Positions 1 to 5,379 of a stretch of 6,389 nucleotides of DNA are shown here, in pieces. The notes under the pieces are model-generated. The model had not been told where the DNA came from. It worked only from the letters and a program-made list of their open reading frames with translations, and did not search any database. The stretch's first letter is position 1; each line of letters starts with the position of its first letter. A program made the translations under genes and the position numbers. Origin of the DNA: Bulleidia sp. (GTDB taxonomy: Bacteria > Bacillota_I > Bacilli_A > Erysipelotrichales > Erysipelotrichaceae); the NCBI GenBank assembly GCA_016293365.1, contig JAEDEK010000108.1:1-6389 (forward strand). The letters are read 5' to 3'.

Positions 1-1
1 T

Positions 2-40
2 AAAAAAGAAGATCATGCATGATATTCATGTATGACCTTC
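2..40 (-). terminator. Intrinsic terminator of the S1 protein-pgi operon
   Basis: Read on the minus strand, GAAGGTCAT (40 to 32) pairs with ATGATCTTC (16 to 8) with one G-U pair. Above it, after an A-C mismatch, a 4-bp CATG/CATG stem is closed by the loop AATAT. A run of six U (7 to 2) follows directly. It lies 13 bases past the pgi stop codon. The other strand also ends the hairpin with TTTTC and a further T run, so it may terminate transcription from both directions. Confidence 0.9.
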
Positions 41-53
41 TTTTCATTTTTTC

Positions 54-1343
54 TTACTTTTCGTAGCCTGGCTTACCCAGCAGTCTGAACATGTTCTTCT
101 TGTAGATTTCTACACCTGGCTGGTTGAATGGATTGATTTCCAGCAGGTAGCATGTCATCGCTGTAGCGATGAAGAAGAAATAGCACAGATAACCGAAGCT
201 GTATTCCTTCATATCCGGAACTGTTACGACGATATTTGGAACACCACCGACTTCAACGTGAGCTTCGATTGTACCCTTTTCAGCCATCTTGTTGACCCAG
301 TCATAAGACTTGCCTGTCAGATAGTTCATATTGTCAAGGTTAGCCGGATCTTCTGTAACAGTCAGATCTTCACTTGGTGTTTCAACTTCCAGTACTGTTT
401 CAAACAGAACCTTCTTACCTTCCTGTACAAACTGACCTAAGGAATGGAGGTCAGTGGAGAAGCATGCACTGTCAGGCAGAATACCCTTGCCATCCTTACC
501 TTCTGATTCACCCATCAGCTGTTTCCACCATTCAGCAAGCATCTGCAGCTGTGGTTCGTATGTAACGAACATTTCAACATCATAACCCTGGTTCTGCAGA
601 ATTCTTCTTGCGACTGCATACTGATATGCAGGGTTCTTTGCAAGATCTGCTGTGTTGAGATCATTGTATGCATCGTTAAGACCTTCGAATACCTTTCTGA
701 TATCGATGCCCATGATTGCCATCGGAACAAGACCTACAGGAGTGATAACAGAATATCTGCCACCGATATCATCCGGAATTACAAACGTTTCATAACCTTC
801 CTGATCTGCCAGAGTCTTCAGAGCGCCTCTTGCCTTATCTGTAGTAGCAATGATTCTTTCCCTGGCTTCTTCCTTGCCGTACTTCTTTTCCATGAAATCA
901 CGCAGAACTCTGAAAGCCAGAGCTGTTTCTGTTGTCGTACCGGACTTGGAAATAACATTCAGGATGACAGACTTGTCCTTGATGTGGTTGAGAACCTGAG
1001 AAACATATGTAGAGGAGAATGTGTTACCGACAAAGACAACTTCTGTCTTACAGTCAGAATACATACCCTGGATCATTTCGATCGCAGCTCTTGCGCCAAG
1101 ATAGGAACCGCCGATACCGCAGACAACAAGTACTTCAGCCTTGTCCTTTACCTTTTCAGCTACCTTGAGAATACGTTCAAATTCTTCCTTGTCGTAGGAA
1201 ACAGGCCATTCTACCCAGCCCATGAAATCATTACCGGCACCTGTTCTGTTGCGGATTGCGCTGTGCAGTTCAGTTACCTTGTCCTGATAGGAAAGAATGT
1301 CTTCCTTCAGGAGTCCGTGTGATGCGTCAAACTTCATTGTCAT
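54..1343 (-). CDS. pgi: Glucose-6-phosphate isomerase
   Basis: Cytoplasmic enzyme interconverting glucose 6-phosphate and fructose 6-phosphate, the second step of glycolysis. The 429-residue product is close to the short Bacillus-type form (about 450 residues), not the ~550-residue E. coli type. Visible family marks are the SIS-fold sugar-phosphate loop GIGGS (76-80), SKSGTTTET (132-140), the first PGI signature DIGGRYSVITPVG (192-204) and the second, EINPFNQPGVEIYKK (402-416). Likely catalytic residues are the Glu in GESEGK (278-283), His300 in DLHSLGQ, and a Lys at 415/416. The start ATG (1343) overlaps the TGA of the upstream S1 gene as ATGA, so translation is probably coupled; a weak AAAGGG lies about 10 bases upstream. 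A second in-frame ATG two codons on (MTM) cannot be ruled out as the start. The protein appears intact. Confidence 0.97.
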   Translation of the reverse strand: MTMKFDASHGLLKEDILSYQDKVTELHSAIRNRTGAGNDFMGWVEWPVSYDKEEFERILKVAEKVKDKAEVLVVCGIGGSYLGARAAIEMIQGMYSDCKTEVVFVGNTFSSTYVSQVLNHIKDKSVILNVISKSGTTTETALAFRVLRDFMEKKYGKEEARERIIATTDKARGALKTLADQEGYETFVIPDDIGGRYSVITPVGLVPMAIMGIDIRKVFEGLNDAYNDLNTADLAKNPAYQYAVARRILQNQGYDVEMFVTYEPQLQMLAEWWKQLMGESEGKDGKGILPDSACFSTDLHSLGQFVQEGKKVLFETVLEVETPSEDLTVTEDPANLDNMNYLTGKSYDWVNKMAEKGTIEAHVEVGGVPNIVVTVPDMKEYSFGYLCYFFFIATAMTCYLLEINPFNQPGVEIYKKNMFRLLGKPGYEK

Positions 1344-1711
1344 TTTAAAATTTCCCTTTCTGCTTCCTGAATCCAGCCGTCCAGTGACGCGGCAATGGAT
1401 GAAAAGCCAATCTTCATGGAAGGCAATGTGGCACGAGAATGTGCATACTGCTTCCGGCGGTTACGTGCATGTGTTCTGTGAAGTGCCTTGAGTGAAAGTT
1501 TTGCCTGCCGGGTATGCGGATCAAAATCAATGATTTTGACTTTGATTGTATCCCCGGGATGAACAAACGAACCGATATCCCTCACAAATCCATCTGAAAT
1601 CTCAGAAATATGAATGAGTCCGGAAGCATTATGATCCAATGACACAAATGCTCCATATGGCTGAATCCCTGTAACTCTTCCCTCAACAATCATTCCTGTT
1701 CTGTATTTCAT
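1340..1711 (-). CDS. S1-domain RNA-binding protein, GSP13/CvfD-like
   Basis: Small 123-residue protein. Residues 3-76 form one S1 (OB-fold) RNA-binding domain: GMIVEGRVTGIQPYGAFVSL, then GLIHISEIS (31-39) and a late RQAKLSLKA strand (68-76). A basic stretch follows (78-93, RTHARNRRK) and then a C-terminal segment GFSSIAASLDGWIQEAE like that of the general stress protein family B. subtilis YugI/GSP13 and lactic acid bacterial CvfD. Members of that family associate with ribosomes or act as post-transcriptional regulators; the exact role here is inferred. ATG 1711 is chosen because GGAG lies 9 bases upstream and the S1 fold begins at once. An in-frame ATG at 1741 would add ten residues but lies over the -10 box. 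It is first in an operon with pgi (4-base overlap); from memory B. subtilis also keeps yugI close to pgi. Confidence 0.88.
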   Translation of the reverse strand: MKYRTGMIVEGRVTGIQPYGAFVSLDHNASGLIHISEISDGFVRDIGSFVHPGDTIKVKIIDFDPHTRQAKLSLKALHRTHARNRRKQYAHSRATLPSMKIGFSSIAASLDGWIQEAEREILK

Positions 1712-1720
1712 TGCACTTAA

Positions 1721-1724
1721 CTCC
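1721..1724 (-). promoter_or_regulatory. Ribosome binding site deciding the S1-protein start
   Basis: GGAG on the minus strand, 9 bases before ATG 1711. The alternative ATG at 1741 has no purine-rich site at a suitable distance, so this site supports the shorter protein. Confidence 0.7.
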
Positions 1725-1731
1725 AAAGACA

Positions 1732-1760
1732 AGTATAGCACGTCATCATACGATTGTACC
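1732..1760 (-). promoter_or_regulatory. Probable promoter of the S1 protein-pgi operon
   Basis: On the minus strand, TATACT (1737 to 1732) is preceded by TGC, making an extended -10. Seventeen bases upstream is GGTACA (1760 to 1755), a weak -35 with three matches to consensus. Transcription would start near 1725, giving a very short leader with the GGAG almost at its 5' end. A second -10-like TACAAT (1758 to 1753) lacks a well-spaced -35. Confidence 0.5.
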
Positions 1761-1779
1761 CGTCTTTTCTTCCACCATC

Positions 1780-1792
1780 CTCAAATTTTGAG
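1780..1792. repeat. Perfect 6-1-6 palindrome in the divergent intergenic region
   Basis: CTCAAA-T-TTTGAG, lying between the S1-pgi promoter and the promoter of the NifU-like gene. It has no T run after it on either strand and looks like an operator rather than a terminator. It shares the half-site TCAAA/TTTGA with the dyad at 1801-1822. Confidence 0.55.
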
Positions 1793-1800
1793 AATCGTTT

Positions 1801-1822
1801 CATTTGATTCCTTATTCAAATG
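1801..1822. repeat. Perfect 7-8-7 inverted repeat over the NifU-like gene promoter
   Basis: CATTTGA (1801-1807), an 8-base spacer, then TCAAATG (1816-1822). The left arm overlaps the proposed -35 (1804-1809) and the right arm lies in the spacer just before the -10, so a bound protein would block RNA polymerase. The regulator is unknown. Confidence 0.55.
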
Positions 1823-1832
1823 TCATTATATT
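1804..1832 (+). promoter_or_regulatory. Promoter of the NifU-like gene
   Basis: TTGATT (1804-1809) and TATATT (1827-1832) with an ideal 17-base spacer, a good sigma-A-type match. Transcription would start near 1839, leaving about a 20-base leader that carries the AGAGGA ribosome binding site. Confidence 0.7.
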
Positions 1833-1846
1833 TATATGGTGTGAAA

Positions 1847-1852
1847 AGAGGA
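1847..1852 (+). promoter_or_regulatory. Ribosome binding site deciding the NifU-like start
   Basis: AGAGGA, 8 bases before ATG 1861. The frame stays open back to ATG 1804, but that codon falls in the -35 region of the promoter, so 1861 is the start. Confidence 0.75.
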
Positions 1853-1860
1853 AATCAACG

Positions 1861-2175
1861 ATGGAGATGGAAATCAATTATGAACTTCTCAATGCCGAAA
1901 CACCGCAGAGACAGGATCTGATCCGCAGAATCAATCATACATTAAACAAAATCAGACCATATCTGCAGGCAGATGGTGGCGATGTGGAATTTGTCGATTA
2001 TAAAGATGGAGTATGTTCGTTGGCAATGGTCGGTGCATGTGCCGGCTGTATCATGGCCAGTGCGGACATTTCCGAAGGGGTACAGGCAATTCTCATTGAT
2101 GAAGTGCCGGAAATACGTGCTGTACGTCTGCACGAAGACAATCCGTTTGCCTACGCAGACTTCCATGTCGAATGA
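1861..2175 (+). CDS. NifU C-terminal-domain protein, Fe-S cluster carrier
   Basis: Stand-alone NifU C-terminal domain of 104 residues. Residues 20-90 match the family core: helix LIRRINHTLNKIRPYLQADG, then GGDVEFVDYKDGVCSLAMVGACAGC with the paired cysteines Cys60 and Cys63 (CxxC), then SADISEGVQAILIDEVPEI. In this family the CxxC binds a labile [4Fe-4S] cluster at a dimer interface and passes it to apo-proteins in the cytoplasm; B. subtilis YutI and plastid Nfu proteins are of this kind. The N-terminal IscU-like scaffold and central ferredoxin-like domains of full NifU are absent, as expected for the short carrier class. The first ~18 residues are a non-conserved acidic or polar leader. It is a single-gene unit with its own promoter and terminator; no suf or isc genes are in view. 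Confidence 0.92.
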   Translation: MEMEINYELLNAETPQRQDLIRRINHTLNKIRPYLQADGGDVEFVDYKDGVCSLAMVGACAGCIMASADISEGVQAILIDEVPEIRAVRLHEDNPFAYADFHVE

Positions 2176-2198
2176 TCATCCGAAAGGATGATTTTTTT
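2175..2198 (+). terminator. Intrinsic terminator of the NifU-like gene
   Basis: ATCATCC (2175-2181), loop GAAA, GGATGAT (2186-2192), then six more T to 2198. It is a perfect 7-bp stem capped by a GNRA tetraloop, and the first stem base is the last base of the TGA stop codon. Confidence 0.9.
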
Positions 2199-2275
2199 AA
2201 TTTCTTTCAGATACGTGCTTTTTTCTTCTGTATTCTCGTTTTTTTTCTCTTTTTCATAAAAATTTCCGTTTTTGA
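2199..2275. promoter_or_regulatory. T-tract-rich upstream region of glnN
   Basis: Short non-coding stretch with T runs at 2219-2224, 2239-2246, 2250-2254 and 2269-2273 and an A run at 2258-2262. The run centres are roughly 10 or 20 bases apart, near helical phase, so the DNA may be intrinsically bent or act as an UP element for the glnN promoter. No gene is seen here on either strand. Confidence 0.35.
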
Positions 2276-2304
2276 TTGACCGATACAGAGAAAAAGTACA
2301 GAAT
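2276..2304 (+). promoter_or_regulatory. Candidate glnN promoter
   Basis: TTGACC (2276-2281) and CAGAAT (2299-2304) with a 17-base spacer; the -35 is five of six and the -10 four of six. The start would be near 2311, immediately before the GAGGGAG ribosome binding site. The -10 lies inside a 13-base palindrome, ACAGA-ATA-TCTGT (2298-2310), a possible operator. Confidence 0.4.
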
Positions 2305-2313
2305 ATCTGTTGC

Positions 2314-2320
2314 GAGGGAG
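2314..2320 (+). promoter_or_regulatory. glnN ribosome binding site
   Basis: GAGGGAG with a somewhat long 12-base gap to ATG 2333. It is the only purine-rich site near the start, and it excludes the in-frame TTG at 2276, which has a pyrimidine-rich sequence before it. Confidence 0.6.
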
Positions 2321-2332
2321 AAAAACAGAAAT

Positions 2333-4426
2333 ATGGAAAAACCATTTGAAGATTTCGGCATACTTGTATTCGGCGAAAAGGAAATGAAGGAAAGACTTCC
2401 AAAGCCGGTATACGAAGCATGGAAGAAAACGGTAGCCAATGAGGAATCACTGGAACGTACAACTGCAGATGCAATTGCACACGCAATGAAAAGATGGGCC
2501 ATGGAAAATGGCGCAACACACTTCACACACTGGTTCCAGCCTTTAACAGGAGGCACAGCAGAAAAGCATGATGCCTTTATCGAACCGGACAGCCAGGGAG
2601 ATCCGATCTCCAGATTCTCCGGTAAGATGCTGATCAAGGGTGAACCGGATGCATCCAGTTTCCCATCCGGTGGTTTACGTGCCACATTTGAAGCACGTGG
2701 CTATACATACTGGGATGTCACATCTCCTGTATTCATCCGTGAAGAAGTACTCTGTATTCCAACGATTTTCGTTTCCTATAACGGTGAAGCACTGGACAGA
2801 AAAGAACCGTTACTGAAATCTCTGGATGCCTTATCAAAGGCTGCCACAAGAGTTGTCAACCTGCTTGGTGATAAGGATGTCCGTTCCTGTAATATTTCAG
2901 TCGGTCTGGAACAGGAATATTTCCTTGTTGATAAGAAATACTTTGATCAAAGACTCGACCTGCGTCTTTGCGGAAGAACGCTTTTCGGCACTGCCGCAAC
3001 AAAGGGTCAGGAATTAAGCGACCATTATTTCGGGGCTATCCCGACACGAGTCAAGGCATTCATGAAGGATGTCAATGAACAGTTATGGAAGCTTGGTATC
3101 TTTGCGAAAACAGAACACAACGAAGCAGCTCCTGCTCAGTTTGAGCTTGCGCCGATCTTTACAACAGGCAACATGGCTGTTGATCAGAACCAGCTGACAA
3201 TGGACATTCTGCGCAAGACTGCAGAACGACATGGTTTTGCATGCCTGCTGCATGAAAAGCCATTCTATGGTATCAATGGATCCGGCAAGCATAACAACTA
3301 TTCCATCATTACAGATGATGGTCAGAACCTGTTTGATCCAGGTAAGAAACCCGCTGAAAACATCCGCTTCCTGACATTCATGTGTGCATTTATTGAAGCG
3401 GTGGACAACTACGCACTCCTGTTAAGACTGTCTGCTTCTTCTGCCGGAAATGACCACAGACTCGGCGCTCATGAAGCTCCACCGGCAATCATCTCCATTT
3501 ATCTGGGAAGCTATATTGAAGATATCCTGTTCTCTTTATACCAGGATCATCCATCCATCCGTAAGGATGCATCCACAGTTGATTTCACACCACTTACCAA
3601 TCTGGCATATATCCCGCATGATAATGCCGACCGTAACAGAACTTCCCCTCTTGCCTTTACTGGTAACAAATTTGAATTCAGAATGCTTGGTTCAAGCATG
3701 TCTGCATCCTTTTCCAACACCGTTCTTAACGCCATCATGGCTGAATCTCTCAACGGTATCGCAAAACAGCTGGAAGGCATCAAGTACCTGCAGGATGTCA
3801 GAGAAAAGGCACTGAATATCTGCCGTCAGATGATTCATGACCATAAGAGAATTCTTTTCTCAGGTGATGGTTACTCCGAGGAATGGGTCAAGGAAGCGGA
3901 AAGAAGAGGACTGCCGAACGTCACATCCTATATTGAAGCAACTCAGGTTCTCAAGGATCCGAAAGTCATTCACCTGTTCACATCTCTTGGCATCTATTCC
4001 GAAGTGGAACTGGAAGCCAATCGCAGAATCATGGAAGAACAGTATGACCGTGTCATGGACATTGAAGTCAAGACATTAATCGAAATGACTCGTAAGGATG
4101 TTCTGCCTGCCATGACTGCAGAACTGAAGTTCTACAGTGAAACAGCAGCTGCAGCAGGAAGTGCATGCCCTGCCTTTGTCACAAAGCGAATGAATCAGCT
4201 GTCTGAACTGATCGATAAATCCTATGCCTATGTGGATCGTATGACCCAGTTATGGAAGGATGCCAACAGCTGTGGCAATGATTATGAATGTGGTAAGAAG
4301 ATCTATTATTCCGTTTTGCCGGCTATGGAAGAGCTGAGAGCTTTGATTGACCGCTATGAGGAAATTGCATCCAGATCATTCTATAAGCTGCCATTATATG
4401 AAGATATGATCTTCAATCTTGACTGA
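2333..4426 (+). CDS. glnN: Glutamine synthetase, type III
   Basis: Makes glutamine from glutamate, ammonium and ATP in the cytoplasm. The 697-residue length and the motifs place it in GSIII (GlnN), distinct from the ~450-residue GlnA. In order: N-terminal GSIII marker HWFQPLTGGTAEKHD (66-80); GLEQEYF (191-197) with metal-binding Glu193 and Glu195; EHNEAAPAQFELAP (261-274); nucleotide or glutamate loop NGSGKHNNYS (315-324); RLGAHEAPPA (376-385); NRTSPLAFTGNKFEFRMLGSS (435-455) with substrate-binding Arg residues. A helical C-terminal GlnN-specific region runs from about 550 to the end. ATG 2333 gives the usual family N-terminus (FEDFGILVFGEKEMKERLPK). The gene is intact and monocistronic between terminators. 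No GlnR/TnrA-type site (TGTNA-N7-TNACA) is seen upstream, so nitrogen control, if any, uses something else. Confidence 0.97.
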   Translation: MEKPFEDFGILVFGEKEMKERLPKPVYEAWKKTVANEESLERTTADAIAHAMKRWAMENGATHFTHWFQPLTGGTAEKHDAFIEPDSQGDPISRFSGKMLIKGEPDASSFPSGGLRATFEARGYTYWDVTSPVFIREEVLCIPTIFVSYNGEALDRKEPLLKSLDALSKAATRVVNLLGDKDVRSCNISVGLEQEYFLVDKKYFDQRLDLRLCGRTLFGTAATKGQELSDHYFGAIPTRVKAFMKDVNEQLWKLGIFAKTEHNEAAPAQFELAPIFTTGNMAVDQNQLTMDILRKTAERHGFACLLHEKPFYGINGSGKHNNYSIITDDGQNLFDPGKKPAENIRFLTFMCAFIEAVDNYALLLRLSASSAGNDHRLGAHEAPPAIISIYLGSYIEDILFSLYQDHPSIRKDASTVDFTPLTNLAYIPHDNADRNRTSPLAFTGNKFEFRMLGSSMSASFSNTVLNAIMAESLNGIAKQLEGIKYLQDVREKALNICRQMIHDHKRILFSGDGYSEEWVKEAERRGLPNVTSYIEATQVLKDPKVIHLFTSLGIYSEVELEANRRIMEEQYDRVMDIEVKTLIEMTRKDVLPAMTAELKFYSETAAAAGSACPAFVTKRMNQLSELIDKSYAYVDRMTQLWKDANSCGNDYECGKKIYYSVLPAMEELRALIDRYEEIASRSFYKLPLYEDMIFNLD

Positions 4427-4430
4427 TTGG

Positions 4431-4458
4431 AAAAATCCGGGGAATCCCCGGATTTTTT
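4431..4458 (+). terminator. Intrinsic terminator of glnN
   Basis: AAAAATCCGGGG (4431-4442), loop AAT, CCCCGGATTTTT (4446-4457), plus one more T. The 12-bp stem is GC-rich in its upper half with a U tail, starting 4 bases past the stop codon. Its A/T symmetry would let it work on both strands, but no minus-strand gene converges on it. Confidence 0.95.
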
Positions 4459-4470
4459 GTCCCGTGTTTC

Positions 4471-4499
4471 TTCCATCCAAAGATGGCTCCTGTTAATAT
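4471..4499 (+). promoter_or_regulatory. Weak candidate promoter of the hydrolase gene
   Basis: Extended -10 TGT-TAATAT (4491-4499), with TTCCAT (4471-4476) as a poor -35 at 17 bases. Because glnN ends in a strong terminator, the hydrolase needs its own promoter, and this is the best match in the 68 bases available. A small dyad, CCATC-CAAA-GATGG (4473-4486), lies in the spacer. Confidence 0.3.
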
Positions 4500-4526
4500 G
4501 TTACGTAAAGATCAGGAGGATCCACG

Positions 4527-5192
4527 ATGTATCTTACCGTCAACAACAGAAAAATCCATTATAAAGTCAGTGGTAAAGGCATACCGCTTCTTCTGATCCA
4601 TGGCAATGGTGAAACCCTCGAAATATTTGATGATGCGGTAAAGCTGTTATCCAGGTATTTCACCTGCTACGCCATTGATTCTCCAGGCCATGGCAAAAGT
4701 GACCCTATCGAAGAATACCACTACAGGGATATGGCTGAAGACATTGCCGCCTTTACAGAAAAACTGCAGTTACAGGGTGCTGTATACTATGGCTTTTCCG
4801 ATGGTGGCATCATCGGTCTGCTGCTTGCGATCAACCATCCTCAACTGTATTCGAAAATGATCATTTCCGGTGCCAATACCAATCCGGATGCCGTAAAGAC
4901 ATGGCTGAAAATCGCCTTTACTCTCATCACAAAGATCCGTCGAAATCCATTATTTGAACTGATGCTCAAAGAACCTCATATCAGTGCAGAGCAGCTGCAG
5001 TCCATCCGTATTCCTGTTACTGTACTGGCAGGAGAAAAGGATCTGATAAAAGAGGAAAACACAAGATTCATTGCAGAAAACATTCCACAGTCTGAACTGA
5101 TGATCCTGCCGCATGAAGGCCATGAAACATATATCGTTCACAGCGCAAAAATCGCAGAACTGATCATCAAAGACTGCAGGGATATCATTTAG
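4527..5192 (+). CDS. Alpha/beta-fold hydrolase, substrate unknown
   Basis: Cytoplasmic alpha/beta hydrolase of 221 residues with no signal peptide. It shows the oxyanion-hole motif HGNG (25-28), the DSPGHGKSD turn (51-59), the nucleophile elbow GFSDG (89-93) with Ser91, the acid Asp172 in LAGEKDLI (167-174), and His199 in EGHETY (197-202). The Ser-Asp-His triad is therefore complete and in the canonical order. The cap between about 118 and 155 is short, hence the compact size compared with the usual 250-280 residues. The fold covers esterases, lipases, C-C hydrolases and others, and nothing here fixes the substrate. ATG 4527 has a perfect AGGAGGA (4514-4520) 6 bases upstream. The gene stands alone, 100 bases after glnN, with no convincing terminator of its own before the PTS leader. 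Confidence 0.9.
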   Translation: MYLTVNNRKIHYKVSGKGIPLLLIHGNGETLEIFDDAVKLLSRYFTCYAIDSPGHGKSDPIEEYHYRDMAEDIAAFTEKLQLQGAVYYGFSDGGIIGLLLAINHPQLYSKMIISGANTNPDAVKTWLKIAFTLITKIRRNPLFELMLKEPHISAEQLQSIRIPVTVLAGEKDLIKEENTRFIAENIPQSELMILPHEGHETYIVHSAKIAELIIKDCRDII

Positions 5193-5227
5193 ATTTCACT
5201 TTTATCACAGTTTTTTCGCATCTGGGC

Positions 5228-5256
5228 TTGACAGAGCTTTCAGGGCATGACAAAAT
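5228..5256 (+). promoter_or_regulatory. Promoter of the PTS glucose permease gene
   Basis: A consensus TTGACA (5228-5233), a 17-base spacer, and CAAAAT (5251-5256) preceded by TGA, giving an extended -10. The start would be near 5263, ahead of the RAT hairpin, leaving a leader of about 117 bases. Confidence 0.75.
5229..5242. promoter_or_regulatory. cre-like box (candidate CcpA site)
   Basis: TGACAGAGCTTTCA matches the consensus TGWNANCGNTNWCA except for A in place of the central C. It starts one base into the -35 and covers half of the spacer, so CcpA binding would repress. The mismatch is at a normally well-kept position, which lowers confidence. Confidence 0.4.
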
Positions 5257-5273
5257 AGCACCGTAAAATTTGT

Positions 5274-5296
5274 GTGTTACTGATTCGATCAGGCAT
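5274..5296 (+). promoter_or_regulatory. GlcT-type RAT antiterminator hairpin
   Basis: In the PTS leader, CTGAT (5280-5284), loop TCG, ATCAG (5288-5292) form the upper stem. G5274-U5296, U5275-A5295 and G5276-C5294 form a lower stem, separated by the asymmetric internal loop UUA/G. This is the ribonucleic antiterminator shape bound by BglG/LicT/GlcT proteins, and the sequence closely resembles the B. subtilis ptsG RAT as I remember it. Its 3' side AGGCAT (5291-5296) is also the first part of the terminator's rising arm, so the two structures exclude each other. Glucose-dependent GlcT binding would allow read-through into the permease gene; glcT is not in this window. Confidence 0.85.
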
Positions 5297-5353
5297 CAGC
5301 AGATTTCAGAAAAGATGAAGAAATTCCTTTTTTGAGTATGCTGATGCCTTTTT
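5291..5353 (+). terminator. Leader terminator of the PTS glucose permease gene
   Basis: AGGCATCAGC (5291-5300) pairs perfectly with GCTGATGCCT (5340-5349), followed by a T run to 5353. Inside, TCAGAAAAG (5306-5314) pairs with CTTTTTTGA (5327-5335, one G-U), extending the hairpin with a 12-base loop. It is regulated by the overlapping RAT and probably also stops read-through from the hydrolase gene. Confidence 0.88.
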
Positions 5354-5369
5354 GTATGTAACACGTACA
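5353..5369 (+). other. Small hairpin just before the PTS gene ribosome binding site
   Basis: TGTATGT (5353-5359), loop AAC, ACGTACA (5363-5369) form a 7-bp stem with one U-G pair. Its last base is the first base of AGGAGG. Part of it, GTAACAC (5358-5364), is also the exact complement of GTGTTAC in the RAT left arm (5274-5280), so a competing long-range pairing is possible. Confidence 0.45.
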
Positions 5370-5379
5370 GGAGGGAGAA

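Noticed and set aside
984..1322. 112-residue plus-strand open frame opposite the N-terminal part of pgi
   Set aside because: pgi is unambiguous on the minus strand here; the opposite product has no recognisable motif or ribosome binding site.
1712..1741. Upstream ATG (1741) for the S1 protein
   Set aside because: It overlaps the extended -10 TGCTATACT, lacks a ribosome binding site, and the added ten residues precede a normal S1-domain start at 1711.
1784..1798. CodY-box-like sequence (AATTTT followed by GAGAATCGT)
   Set aside because: It has four mismatches to AATTTTCWGAAAATT, mostly in the right half, which is common by chance in AT-rich intergenic DNA; the symmetrical CTCAAA-T-TTTGAG reading is better.
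1804..1860. Upstream ATG (1804) for the NifU-like protein
   Set aside because: It lies in the -35 of the proposed promoter and the extra residues look like translated non-coding sequence; AGAGGA precedes ATG 1861.
2276..2332. N-terminal extension of glnN from an in-frame TTG at 2276
   Set aside because: It would add 19 residues not typical of GSIII. The TTG is part of a good -35 (TTGACC), the bases before it are pyrimidine-rich, and ATG 2333 has a GAGGGAG site upstream.
2151..2685. Minus-strand open frames across the glnN start and the T-rich intergenic region
   Set aside because: They oppose glnN coding sequence, have low-complexity Phe/Ser-rich products from T-rich DNA, and show no ribosome binding site or recognisable domain.
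4473..4486. CCATC-CAAA-GATGG hairpin as an additional terminator after glnN
   Set aside because: It is only 5 bp with no T run after it, and the strong glnN terminator lies just upstream.
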